64,000 nt of DNA from Burkholderia pyrrocinia (GTDB lineage: Bacteria > Pseudomonadota > Gammaproteobacteria > Burkholderiales > Burkholderiaceae), in assembly GCF_001028665.1 (NCBI RefSeq), contig NZ_CP011505.1:62001-126000 (forward strand), given 5' to 3'. Below the pieces are notes generated by a model. The model was not told the DNA's origin, searched no databases, and was given only the letters and a program-made list of their open reading frames with translations. Below are positions 43,398 through 52,550 of the stretch, piece after piece. The position numbers were made by a program, and so were the translations under genes. The stretch's first letter is position 1; every line of letters starts with the position of its first letter.

Positions 43398-45584
43398 ATG
43401 GAAGTGACTCAAAAACTCCGCCGCATTTCGCTGACAGGCGACGACGAGATCGACTTGTCCGAGTACCTCTCGGTGCTCCGGGAGCGCTGGAAGACCGTCG
43501 TCCTGTGCACGCTTGCCGGAGCGTGCATTGGCGCGAGCTACGTGTTCGTCGCGCAGCCGGTGTATCGAGCCGATGCGATGTTCCAGATCGAGGACGGCGT
43601 GAATTCGACCCAGGGCATGCTCGGGCAGCTCGCGTCCGTCTTCGACACGAAGCAGTCGGCCATCGCCGAGATCGAGGTGATCAAATCGCGCAAGGTCGTG
43701 ATGGCGGCCGTTGACGAGCTGCATATCGAGATCACGGCCTTGCCGCGATATGTCCCGCTGGTGGGCGCGGCGATCGCGCGGCGCCATGCAGGCGACGGCC
43801 TCGCGCCGCCGATGCTCTGGATGTCGAAGTTTGCATGGGGCGGCGAGCGGATCGACGTGTCGCGCTTCGACGTGCCACGCGACACCTATGAAAAGCGCTA
43901 CACGCTGGTGGCCGGGCAGGGCGGGTATTACGACCTGCTGGACCCGGACGGCAATGCGGTGCTGCACGGCAAGGCCGGCGAGCTGTCGCAGGCCGGCGCG
44001 ATCGCCGTTCGGGTCGATCGGCTGACCGCCCGGCCCGGCACCCAGTTCCGGCTGGTCCGGACCTCCGCGCTGAAGGCGGCTGCCAAGCTCCAGACCGCAC
44101 TCGCGTTCGATGACAAGAGCAAGCAGGCGGACATCATCAAGATGTCGCTGGACGGCCCCGATGCCACGCGCACGGCGCTCATCCTGAGCGCCATCGCGAA
44201 CGCGTACCTGAAGCAGAACATCGACCGGAAATCCGCCGACGCCGAGCACGCGCTGACTTTTCTCGACGAGCAGTTGCCGGTTTTGCGCAAGCAGCTCGAA
44301 GCGGCGGAAACGCGCTACAACGATTACCGCAACAAGAAAGGCGCCACCGACATGGCGGAGGAGTCGAAGCTGTTGCTGCAGCAGGTTGTGGACAACCAGA
44401 CGAAGCTGGGCGGGCTGCAACAGAATCGTGCCGAGCTCGGGCAGCGCTTCGCCGAAGGGCACCCGGCCATGCAGTCGATCGACGCGCAGATCGGCGCGCT
44501 CGACGAGAATCAAAAGAGGCTGAACAGCCGAATCGCGAGTCTGCCGAATACCGAGCAGGAAGCCGTGCGCCTGCTGCGCGACGTGCGCGTGAATACCGAG
44601 CTCTACATGAACCTGCTGGACAGCGCCCAGCAGTTGCGGATTACGAAGGCGGCCCAGATCGGCAACGTTCGCCTCGTCGACGATTCGGCTGAGCCGGAAA
44701 CGCCCGTGTGGCCGAAAGGCCCCGTGATCGTCGCGGTCACGACGCTGCTCGGCCTCGTGGCAGGCACGATGGCCGCGTTTGCGCGGCGGATCTTCGTCGG
44801 CGGCGTGGAAAGGAGCGAGGACGTGGAGTCGGCCCTCGGCGTGCCGGTGTTCGCGGTGGTGCCGCGCAGCCCCGAGCAGCGGCGCCTGTCGCGGCTTATT
44901 CGCCGCAAGGTCGGCGACGGTGCGCGCGTGCTGGCGACCAGTTCGCCGGAGGACATCGCGATCGAAGGCATCCGGAGCCTGCGCACGGCGCTCAAGTTCG
45001 GGCTCGGCGGTGCGGCCAACAACATCATTGCGCTCACGGGGCCGCGCCCCGCCGGCGGCAAGTCGTTCATCTCGCAGAATCTCGCCGCGGTGCTGGCCAG
45101 CGGGAACAAGCGCGTGCTGCTGATCGACGGTGACCTGCGGCGCGGCCACCTGCATGAAGCGCTCGGCATCTCGCGGGAGCCGGGCCTTGCCGATGTGATC
45201 CGCGGCGCGAACCTCGCCGATGCGATCGTGCGCGGCGTGCTGCCGGGCGTCGACCTGCTGCCGCGTGGCGCGGAGAGCCTCAATTCCGCCGAGCTGCTGC
45301 TGTCCGATCGCCTGAAGGCGACGCTCGACGAGTGCAGCGCGGCCTATGACTTCGTGGTGATCGATACGCCGCCGGTGCTGGCGGTGACGGACCCGGTGCT
45401 GATCTGCCGCTACGCGGGCGTGTCGCTGCTGATCCTGCGGTACGGGCGCAGCCCGATCTCGGAGGTCGTCGATGCCGCGAACCGGTTGCGCAACGGCGGC
45501 GTGCGGCTCAACGGCGTGCTGATGAACGACATGCCGCTCGAACGCATGCAGTACGGCGCAGCGTATTACGGGAACAGCCGCTAG
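43398..45584 (+). CDS. BY-kinase / polysaccharide copolymerase (Wzc/BceF-like)
   Basis: 728 residues from ATG 43398. Wzz domain at the N-terminus with TM helix ~35-55, a long periplasmic coiled region (~270-420), second TM near 440 (VIVAVTTLLGLVAGTMAAFA). The cytoplasmic kinase domain has Walker A GPRPAGGKSF near 550, Walker A' VLLIDGDLRRGHL near 575, Walker B FVVIDTPP near 650, and a C-terminal tyrosine cluster (QYGAAYYGNSR). Cycles of autophosphorylation and dephosphorylation control chain length and export of the polysaccharide. Confidence 0.94.
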   Translation: MEVTQKLRRISLTGDDEIDLSEYLSVLRERWKTVVLCTLAGACIGASYVFVAQPVYRADAMFQIEDGVNSTQGMLGQLASVFDTKQSAIAEIEVIKSRKVVMAAVDELHIEITALPRYVPLVGAAIARRHAGDGLAPPMLWMSKFAWGGERIDVSRFDVPRDTYEKRYTLVAGQGGYYDLLDPDGNAVLHGKAGELSQAGAIAVRVDRLTARPGTQFRLVRTSALKAAAKLQTALAFDDKSKQADIIKMSLDGPDATRTALILSAIANAYLKQNIDRKSADAEHALTFLDEQLPVLRKQLEAAETRYNDYRNKKGATDMAEESKLLLQQVVDNQTKLGGLQQNRAELGQRFAEGHPAMQSIDAQIGALDENQKRLNSRIASLPNTEQEAVRLLRDVRVNTELYMNLLDSAQQLRITKAAQIGNVRLVDDSAEPETPVWPKGPVIVAVTTLLGLVAGTMAAFARRIFVGGVERSEDVESALGVPVFAVVPRSPEQRRLSRLIRRKVGDGARVLATSSPEDIAIEGIRSLRTALKFGLGGAANNIIALTGPRPAGGKSFISQNLAAVLASGNKRVLLIDGDLRRGHLHEALGISREPGLADVIRGANLADAIVRGVLPGVDLLPRGAESLNSAELLLSDRLKATLDECSAAYDFVVIDTPPVLAVTDPVLICRYAGVSLLILRYGRSPISEVVDAANRLRNGGVRLNGVLMNDMPLERMQYGAAYYGNSR

Positions 45585-45653
45585 CCGGCCAGCGCCGGCG
45601 CGCCGAACCGGGCGCATCGGCTTCGATCGACCGACACACACCGGGGTGGAAGC

Positions 45654-46538
45654 ATGAACGACACAGTGGCGATCATCATTCCGACGCGCAATCGCCGGGC
45701 GCTGCTGGCGCGCGCGCTGCAGTCGGTGTTCCGCCAGACGTACGCGCAGATCGAGGTCATCGTCGTCAACGACGGCTCGACCGACGATACGCGCGCGTTC
45801 CTGGACGCGCTGGCGGCACGCGAAGCGCGCCTGACCGTGCGCCACAACGAGCGGTCGATGGGCGCGCCGGCCGCGCGGAACCTGGCCATCGGGTTGTCCG
45901 ACGCCGGCTTCGTGACGGGGCTCGACGACGACGACGAGTTCCTGCCGACGCGCATCGAGTCGCTGGTGTCGGCGTGGCATGCGCTCGATCGCCGCTCGGG
46001 AAACGTCGCGTGCCTGTTCACGGAGAGCGTGATGTTCGACGGCGTGACCCGCACGGTCACGCGCGACCGCAAGGAGAGCGTGAGCTACCCGGACCTGTTC
46101 AGGCACAACTTCATCGGCAATCAGATCTTCTGCCCGACCCAGCGCGTCCGGGCGATCGGCTGCTACGACACGGCGCTTCCCGCGTGGCAGGACCTCGACC
46201 TGTTCATGCGCATGACGAAGACGTACGGCAGCGCGCGCCGGATTTCGGACGCGAGCTACGTGTGCTACGCCGACGATCGGCCCGACCGCATCTCGAAGAA
46301 TTCGGCGTCGCTGCGCCAGGCGTTCGACCTCATCTGCCGCAAGCATGCCGATGTGTCCGGACGGCTCCATCATCAGCTCTACATGCAGATCTTTTCGCAG
46401 TTCTACGGCACGCGGCCGACGTTCGACGACTGGAAGCGGCTCGTGACCTGGCGCGCGGACGTCGAGACCTTCATGCGGATGCTGCGCGCGGATATCCGCT
46501 GCCGCGTGCTGCGGCTGGGGCGGCCGGCAGGCGCCTGA
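45654..46538 (+). CDS. Family 2 glycosyltransferase
   Basis: 294 residues. GT-A start VAIIIPTRNRRALLARALQSV, nucleotide-sugar Asp in VVNDGSTDDT near 40, and the DxD region GLDDDDEFLP near 88. PAWQDLDLFMRM near 180 is a typical acceptor-side motif. Cytoplasmic or peripheral. Adds one sugar of the repeat unit; donor unknown. Sits 69 bp after the kinase in the same direction. Confidence 0.9.
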   Translation: MNDTVAIIIPTRNRRALLARALQSVFRQTYAQIEVIVVNDGSTDDTRAFLDALAAREARLTVRHNERSMGAPAARNLAIGLSDAGFVTGLDDDDEFLPTRIESLVSAWHALDRRSGNVACLFTESVMFDGVTRTVTRDRKESVSYPDLFRHNFIGNQIFCPTQRVRAIGCYDTALPAWQDLDLFMRMTKTYGSARRISDASYVCYADDRPDRISKNSASLRQAFDLICRKHADVSGRLHHQLYMQIFSQFYGTRPTFDDWKRLVTWRADVETFMRMLRADIRCRVLRLGRPAGA

Positions 46539-46623
46539 CCGGACGCGAAGCAGGGGCCGCACCGCCGGCCCACCGACGAACCGTGTGCACGCGCTCGACC
46601 AACGGCGCCGGAAGGAGAACCTG

Positions 46624-47580
46624 GTGATCGACCAACAAGTACGCGCCGCCGCCTCGAAACCCGGTTTCGGGTTCCTGACGATTGCGATCGGTGCGGACCG
46701 CTACCTGAAGCAGGCGGAAATCCTGTCGCTGTCGCTGCGCCGGAACATGCCGGGCGTGCCGATCGCGATCGTGTCGGATAGCGACCGGCTCAAGCCGCAC
46801 TGCGACCTCCTGCTGCCGGTCGACCGGTCGATGCCGATCGCGACCGCGCAGAAGCTGCTGCTGGACGTCTACTCGCCGTTCGACGAGACGCTGTTCATCG
46901 ACTCCGATTGCGTTGCGGTGCGCGACTTCAGCGACCAGATCGCGCGCATCCGCCAGTTTCCGTTCTCGCCGGTGATCCAGACGCTGACGCCGCCGGACGG
47001 CACCGACGAGTACTTCGCGGATCTCGGCATGGCGCTGCGGCAGGTGGGCGGGAGCGCGTTCCCGAAGTTCAACGGCGGCGTGTATTTCTTCCGGCGCGGG
47101 GACGCGTCGAAGGCGGTGTTTGCGCTGGCCCGCGACTATTTCCGCCACTACCGGGACTACGGCATCAAGCCGTTCGACCGCGGCGGCCCGGGGGACGAAA
47201 CGGTCATCGGCCTTGCGCTTGCGCGGCTCGGCATGCTCGACCTGTACGACGACGGCGGCAGGCTGATGCGCACGCCGACGGGCCTGCGCGGGCGCCTGCT
47301 GATCGACCCGGTGAAAGGAGCATGCAGCTTCGAGCGCGCCGAGGGCATGGTGCATCCTGCCATCTGCCACTTCGCGGGGCCGTACTTGTTGACGCCTGAA
47401 TACCGGCTCGCGGAAATCGCGCTGAGAACGGGCATTTCGCAGGCGAAGCTGTCCGGTCTGACGAAGGCCCGCGCGACCTGCGGTGCACTCGCCGCGCGCC
47501 TGATGCGGCTCGCGCGTTATCGGGTCGACGGTGTGAGGAAACGCGTTGACCGGATGCTCGTGACCGGAGGCGGGAAATGA
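46624..47580 (+). CDS. GT8-like glycosyltransferase
   Basis: 318 residues from GTG 46624 (GGAGAA six nt upstream). GT-A layout: FGFLTIAIGADRYLKQAEIL at the start, VSDSDRL near 58 and the metal-binding DxD as FIDSDCVAVRDF near 98. Then KFNGGVYFF near 155 and DETVIGLALAR near 195, a combination typical of GT8-like enzymes. Its stop overlaps the next start (ATGA). Likely adds a sugar to the lipid-linked intermediate. Confidence 0.75.
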   Translation: MIDQQVRAAASKPGFGFLTIAIGADRYLKQAEILSLSLRRNMPGVPIAIVSDSDRLKPHCDLLLPVDRSMPIATAQKLLLDVYSPFDETLFIDSDCVAVRDFSDQIARIRQFPFSPVIQTLTPPDGTDEYFADLGMALRQVGGSAFPKFNGGVYFFRRGDASKAVFALARDYFRHYRDYGIKPFDRGGPGDETVIGLALARLGMLDLYDDGGRLMRTPTGLRGRLLIDPVKGACSFERAEGMVHPAICHFAGPYLLTPEYRLAEIALRTGISQAKLSGLTKARATCGALAARLMRLARYRVDGVRKRVDRMLVTGGGK

Positions 47581-49115
47581 CGACCATCGACGACGGAATG
47601 GACGCGCAGCCGGTCGACCTGCGCCGCCGCCGCGTGCTGACGGCCGTGGCGGCCGCATCGTGCGCGTCGGTGGCCGGCACGCTGGGTGCGTCGGGTGCGC
47701 CGTCGGCGGCTGTGGCCGCGAGCGGCGCGCAACCCGTCGGCAGCCTGTTTTCCGCGCAGTCGATGTGGAACGCCAGGCCCGTGAGCCCGCGGCTGGGCGG
47801 CACGTCGATCCCGGCGGACCGGAATCGCGCGTATCTCGAGCAAGGCGCATTCGGCAGCCGCGTGTTCGACGGACTGTCGACCGATGCGGCCATGACGATC
47901 GCCGGCGCGACGGGCAACGACGGCGTGTGGGTGTCGGACGAACTGCGCAAGCGGCCGGTCGTGATTCCGCATTTCCCCGCCGCCACGCTGCCGGCGACAG
48001 GATCGGACGGGCACTGCGAGATTCACGATCGCACGACGAACCTGATTCATTCGTTATACGGACTGAAATACGACACCGCGGCGCGGACGTGGCGCGCGAA
48101 GAAATACACGGTGACGGATGCTGCAGGAACCGGCTGGGGCACGCCCGAGCGGCCCGACGGGCCGCGGGCTGCGGGCGTGTCGACTGCCGGCGGGCTGTTG
48201 CGCATTCACGAGGCCGAGACGCTGCGTGTCGCGCACGCGCTTGCCGTCGCGCTCGACGCGAGCGGGCTGCGCAGCGGGCCCGTGTATCCGGCGACGCTCG
48301 AGGATCGCGACGGCCTGACGCGTTATCGCGGCGCGATTCGACTTGGCACGCTGCTGATGCTGCCGCACGATTTCGACGAGAGCACGCTGACGATGCCGCA
48401 TGCCCGCGCGATCGCGGCCACGCTCAAGACCTACGGTGCGCGCGTGGTGGATCAGACGGTCGGCACGTTCGCGATCTACGGGGAGATCGGCAGCGACTGG
48501 TCGCAGTCGACCGGCACGGGCGGCAAGTGGGTTGCGTCGTGGCAGGCCGACCTCACGCGGGTACGCGACGCGCTGCGCGAGGTCGCGGCGGCGGACGGCT
48601 GGCTCGATGCGAACGGCAACGCATTCGAGCCGCGGCCGTGGGCGGAGATGAACCTGTTGTCGATGCGCGGGCCGTGGGCCGTGACGGGCGGCGCATCATC
48701 GGCAACGGCACCAGCGGCGGTGGCACAAGCACAGGCAGGCTTCGACACCGTGCGCGGGATGTTCGTGCTGCCGGCCGGGGACCGGCCGCTGGCATACCGC
48801 AAGCTGCTGTACCTGCGCGACGATGCGACGCCTGGCGGCTGGTTCCGCTGGCAGGACGCCATGCGCTGGTATGTGAATCCCGCCCCGCGCGCGACGTACC
48901 GGATCACGGCGAGCGGGTTCGGCGAGGTCGCCGCGTCGGTCGAGATCCGGACCCGGGACGGCGCGAAGTCGCTGGTGGCCACGCGTCAGCTCGCGATCGG
49001 CGAATCCGATCACCTGCGCGTGCCGGACGACGGTGCGCAGTTGACGGCGATCCATGTGTCGAAGCCGGCCGGCGCGGCGGCGGGGATCCGGCTCGACTTC
49101 GTCAGGGTGGCGTGA
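47577..49115 (+). CDS. Exported protein of unknown function with Tat-like signal
   Basis: 512 residues; ATG overlaps the previous stop. N-terminus has four arginines (VDLRRRRVLTAVAAASCAS), resembling a twin-arginine signal, then a mature domain. Recognisable stretches are FSAQSMWNARPVSPRLGG, FPAATLPATGSDGHCEIHD and TLLMLPHDFDESTLTMPHAR, which suggest an extracytoplasmic carbohydrate-active fold, but I cannot name a family. The C-terminal ~110 residues look beta-rich. Embedded in the glycosyltransferase operon, so a role in polysaccharide trimming or retention is plausible (inference). Confidence 0.7.
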   Translation: MTTIDDGMDAQPVDLRRRRVLTAVAAASCASVAGTLGASGAPSAAVAASGAQPVGSLFSAQSMWNARPVSPRLGGTSIPADRNRAYLEQGAFGSRVFDGLSTDAAMTIAGATGNDGVWVSDELRKRPVVIPHFPAATLPATGSDGHCEIHDRTTNLIHSLYGLKYDTAARTWRAKKYTVTDAAGTGWGTPERPDGPRAAGVSTAGGLLRIHEAETLRVAHALAVALDASGLRSGPVYPATLEDRDGLTRYRGAIRLGTLLMLPHDFDESTLTMPHARAIAATLKTYGARVVDQTVGTFAIYGEIGSDWSQSTGTGGKWVASWQADLTRVRDALREVAAADGWLDANGNAFEPRPWAEMNLLSMRGPWAVTGGASSATAPAAVAQAQAGFDTVRGMFVLPAGDRPLAYRKLLYLRDDATPGGWFRWQDAMRWYVNPAPRATYRITASGFGEVAASVEIRTRDGAKSLVATRQLAIGESDHLRVPDDGAQLTAIHVSKPAGAAAGIRLDFVRVA

Positions 49116-49192
49116 CGGCCGGTCGTTCGGGCCGTAGCGGGCCTGGTGCTGCGCCCGCACGGGAGGCGAAATGATGCAGTACAGAGGATTCC

Positions 49193-50422
49193 ATGAAAGT
49201 TGCCTACGTCGTCAATCAGTACCCGAAGGTGAGCCACAGCTTCATTCGCCGCGAGATCCTCGCGCTCGAGAAGGCCGGGGTCCGGGTCGCCCGGTACGCG
49301 ATGCGCGGATGGAACGGCGACGCGGTGGACGAGGCCGACCTCGCCGAGCGCGACGCGACCGGGTATCTGCTGAAGGCCGGTTTGCTGCCGCTGGCGATCG
49401 CGTCGATCCGGCAATGCGTGTCGCGGCCGAAGCGCTTCTTTCGCGCCGTCAGGCAGTCGCTCGAACTGATCGGCAGAACGGATCGCTCGCTTGCGCTGCA
49501 TGCGATCACGCTGGCCGAAGCGTGCCTGCTGGCCGAGTGGATAACGCGCGATGGCGTCGCGCACCTGCATGCGCATTTCGGCACGAACTCGACCGAGGTC
49601 GCGATGCTCGCGTCGACGTTGTCGGGCGTGCCGTACAGCTTCACCGTGCACGGCCCCGACGAATTCGACAAGCCGGAATTCATCAAGCTGCGGATGAAGG
49701 TGCGCCACGCGAAATTCGTCGTCGCGATCAGCGATTTCTGCGCGAGCCAGATCTACCGGTGGAGCGCGTACGAGGACTGGGAGAAGGTTGCGATCGTCCG
49801 GTGCGGGGTCGACGCGTCGTTCGGCAACGGGCACGACGCGGCGCCCGCCGCCGAGCGCCGGCTGATCTGCGTCGGGCGGCTCTCGGCCCAGAAAGGGCAC
49901 ATGCTGCTGATCGACGCGCTCTCGGAGGTCGCGCAGGACATCGACGGCCTCGAGCTCGTGCTGATCGGCGACGGCGAAATGCGTGACGAGATCGAGGCGC
50001 TCGTGCGCGCCCGGGGGCTCGGCCATGCCGTTCGCATCACCGGGTGGAAGGACACGCAGGGCGTGCGCGAGGAATTGCTGGCCGGCCGCGCGCTGGTGCT
50101 CGCGAGCTTCGCCGAGGGGCTGCCGGTCGTGATCATGGAGGCGATGTCGCTGGGGCGCGCCGTGATCGCGTCCGGGATCGCCGCCATTCCCGAGCTCGTG
50201 CAGCCTGCCCGGACCGGCTGGCTCGTGTCGCCCGGCTCCGTTGCGTCGCTGGCGGAGGCGATCCGGCAATGCATGGCGATGACGGACACGGAGCACGCAG
50301 AAATGGGCGCGCGCGCGCGGCGGCTCGTCACGGAGCGGCACGATCAGGATCGCGAAGCGTCGCTGCTCGCGCGGCTGTTTGCCGGGCAGGCCCGGCCGGC
50401 GATGACCGGGAGGCGCGCATGA
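49193..50422 (+). CDS. Family 4 glycosyltransferase
   Basis: 409 residues, GT-B fold. N-terminal KVAYVVNQYPKVSHSFIRRE, HLHAHFGTNSTEVA near 122, PYSFTVHGPDEFD near 148, RRLICVGRLSAQKGHMLLIDA near 222, and the C-terminal ASFAEGLPVVIMEAMSLGRAVIA (E-x7-E) near 300. These are typical retaining GT4 features, like the locus's other GT4 at 53823. Overlaps the next gene by four bases. Confidence 0.92.
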   Translation: MKVAYVVNQYPKVSHSFIRREILALEKAGVRVARYAMRGWNGDAVDEADLAERDATGYLLKAGLLPLAIASIRQCVSRPKRFFRAVRQSLELIGRTDRSLALHAITLAEACLLAEWITRDGVAHLHAHFGTNSTEVAMLASTLSGVPYSFTVHGPDEFDKPEFIKLRMKVRHAKFVVAISDFCASQIYRWSAYEDWEKVAIVRCGVDASFGNGHDAAPAAERRLICVGRLSAQKGHMLLIDALSEVAQDIDGLELVLIGDGEMRDEIEALVRARGLGHAVRITGWKDTQGVREELLAGRALVLASFAEGLPVVIMEAMSLGRAVIASGIAAIPELVQPARTGWLVSPGSVASLAEAIRQCMAMTDTEHAEMGARARRLVTERHDQDREASLLARLFAGQARPAMTGRRA

Positions 50423-51636
50423 TCGCAGCCGTCGTGGATGGGGTGTTGATGCTGGCGGCGGTTGCGTCGGTCGTGCCGGCGCTGACGCTGCTGGCCGAGG
50501 TGGGGATGTCGGTGCGCCGTGCGCGTCGGAACTGGCAGACGGGGGGCGGGCCGGAAGGTGGGCAGGAAAGCGTACCGCGTCCGTCGATTGCGGTGATCGT
50601 TCCCGCGCACGACGAAAGCCGGTCGATCGCCGCGACGCTGGATGCGCTGCTTCCCGACCTGACGGCGCGGGATCGCGTGGTCGTGGTCGCGGACAACTGC
50701 AGCGACGACACGGCCGCGATCGCGGCTCGTCTCGGTGCCGAAGCGATTTCGCGCGTGGATGCCGAGCGGCGCGGCAAGGGCTTCGCGCTCGAGTATGGCG
50801 TCGCGCATCTGGCCGGCGGCGCGGCGCCGCCGGACGCCGTCGTGTTCGTGGATGCGGATTGCCGGGTCGCGCCCGGCGCGATCGCGCGGCTTGCCACGCT
50901 GGCCTGCGCGAGCGGGCGCCCCGTCCAGGCGCAATACCTGCTGCGCGCACCGGCGGGGGCCGGGCTCGGGATGCGGATCTCCGAATTCGCGGTGCGCCTG
51001 AAGAACGACATCCGGCCGCGCGGCGGCCGGCATCTCCGCGCGCCGTGCCAGCTCGCCGGAAGCGGCATGGCGCTGCCGTGGCCGCTCGTTGCGTCGGTCA
51101 CGCTCGGCACCGCGAACCTCGTTGAGGATCTCGCGCTGGGCATCGACCTGACGCTGGCTGGCCGCCCCCCCGTCTATTGCGGCGAAGCGCTCGTCACGAG
51201 CGAACTGCCGACGGTGGCATCGAGCCACCGCGTGCAGCGCCAGCGTTGGGAGCAGGGGCATCTGCGGATGATCGGCCAAATGGCGCCGCGGCTCTTGCTG
51301 GCCGCCGTCCGTCGCCGGTCGTGGGCGTGCCTCGCGGCGGCGCTCGACCTGCTGGTATTGCCGCTGACGCTGCTCGTGTTCTGCCAGGCACTGTTGGTGA
51401 CGGTGTGTGCGGTCGCGTACCGGATGGGCGCGAGCGGCGTGCCGCTGCTGATCCAGTCGGCCGCGGCAGGCATGGTGGCGAGCGCGGTGGCGCTGGCGTG
51501 GCTGACAGGCGGCAGGGATCTGATCGGCTGGCGCGACTGGCTCCACGTCGGGTTCTACATGGTGCGCAAGGTGCCGATGTACGTCGGCATGGCGCTCGGG
51601 CGGCGCATCGGCTGGGTCCGGACCGACCGCGAGTAA
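50419..51636 (+). CDS. Membrane-bound family 2 glycosyltransferase
   Basis: 405 residues from ATG 50419. N-terminal TM helix (MIAAVVDGVLMLAAVASVVP), cytosolic GT2 domain with AVIVPAHDESRSIAATLDA near 60, VVADNCSDDTA near 88, DxD in VVFVDADCRVA near 143 and the QRQRWEQGHLRM (Q/R-x-x-R-W) motif near 275. C-terminal hydrophobic segments follow (~305-380). The layout is like processive or cellulose-synthase-type GT2 enzymes, but it may add a single sugar. Last gene of the rightward unit. Confidence 0.88.
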   Translation: MIAAVVDGVLMLAAVASVVPALTLLAEVGMSVRRARRNWQTGGGPEGGQESVPRPSIAVIVPAHDESRSIAATLDALLPDLTARDRVVVVADNCSDDTAAIAARLGAEAISRVDAERRGKGFALEYGVAHLAGGAAPPDAVVFVDADCRVAPGAIARLATLACASGRPVQAQYLLRAPAGAGLGMRISEFAVRLKNDIRPRGGRHLRAPCQLAGSGMALPWPLVASVTLGTANLVEDLALGIDLTLAGRPPVYCGEALVTSELPTVASSHRVQRQRWEQGHLRMIGQMAPRLLLAAVRRRSWACLAAALDLLVLPLTLLVFCQALLVTVCAVAYRMGASGVPLLIQSAAAGMVASAVALAWLTGGRDLIGWRDWLHVGFYMVRKVPMYVGMALGRRIGWVRTDRE

Positions 51637-51705
51637 GCGGGACGTGAATAAGCGGGAACGATTGCAAACGAATGCGGATGCGCGCGGCGAGCCGCGCCGC
51701 CGCGT

Positions 51706-52485
51706 CTATTCGGTGGCAGCGAGTTCCCGCCTGAGCCGGTTCGACGCGGCCACCCGGATCGTATAGGCGGCAAAGCGCGCGCCGCCGAGCAGGTAGCGGC
51801 GCCACAGGCGGCGCGGTTCGAGGATCAGGCGAAACAGCCATTCGATGCGCAACTGCCGCCAGAGCCGTGGCGCGCGCGGGAAACGCCTGGCCATGAAATC
51901 GAGGATCGCGCCGCCGTTGAGTATCACGCACGGCGTGTCGAGCGCGTCGCGCAGCATCATGGCGACGCGCTCCTGCTTCGGCATCCCCATCCCGAGAATC
52001 ACGAGGTCCGCACGCGCCGCGGTCGCGCATTGCACGTACGCATGCGGCTCCTGGAATCCGTCCAGCGTCGCCACGACGCGCCCGCCGAGCTGCGCGACCG
52101 CGTCCGCTGCGCGGGACAGGTACGGCTCCGACGTGCCGAACAGGGCAATCGACTTGCCGTCGAACCCGCGAACGATCTGCGGAATCAGGTCGGTGCCGTT
52201 CATGTTTGCGCCGGGGTTCGCTCCGATCATTTTCAGCAGGACGGACACGCCGACACCGTCACGCAGGATCAGATCCGAGCCGCGCAGGTCCTCGAGGAAC
52301 GACGGCGCGGACTTCGCCGTGACGATCGCGTGCGCATTGAGCCACGATACGACGAACGGGCGTTCGACCGTCGCGAGGCGCACGGCGAGTTCGTCCATGA
52401 AGCGTTGCGTGTCGCCGACCCACGTCGTTGCCGCGAGCAGTGCGATGGTTTGTCTGTTGAACTGATGGTCCGGAGCGGGGATCAT
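51706..52485 (-). CDS. WecG/TagA/CpsF-family glycosyltransferase
   Basis: 259 residues from ATG 52485; the much longer upstream frame is a shadow. GT26 motifs are present: VVSWLNAHAIVTAKSAP near 44, LRDGVGVSVLLKMIG near 72, NGTDLIPQI near 93 and LVILGMGMPKQERVAMM near 155, VILNGGAILDFMARRFPRAP near 182. These enzymes transfer a ManNAc or ManNAcA-type (or other) sugar to lipid-linked precursors. Second gene of a leftward unit, 65 bp after an unknown protein gene. Confidence 0.92.
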   Translation of the reverse strand: MIPAPDHQFNRQTIALLAATTWVGDTQRFMDELAVRLATVERPFVVSWLNAHAIVTAKSAPSFLEDLRGSDLILRDGVGVSVLLKMIGANPGANMNGTDLIPQIVRGFDGKSIALFGTSEPYLSRAADAVAQLGGRVVATLDGFQEPHAYVQCATAARADLVILGMGMPKQERVAMMLRDALDTPCVILNGGAILDFMARRFPRAPRLWRQLRIEWLFRLILEPRRLWRRYLLGGARFAAYTIRVAASNRLRRELAATE

Positions 52486-52550
52486 GATGGCGTGTCGGTA
52501 GCGATCGATGGGAATGACCAGGGCGGCGGCGTGCGGGTGGCCGGCGGGCG

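Noticed and set aside
43041..46562. 1173-codon open frame on the minus strand
   Set aside because: It is antisense to the phosphatase, BY-kinase and glycosyltransferase genes, whose motifs are intact. Arg/His/Asp-rich composition marks it as a GC-driven shadow.
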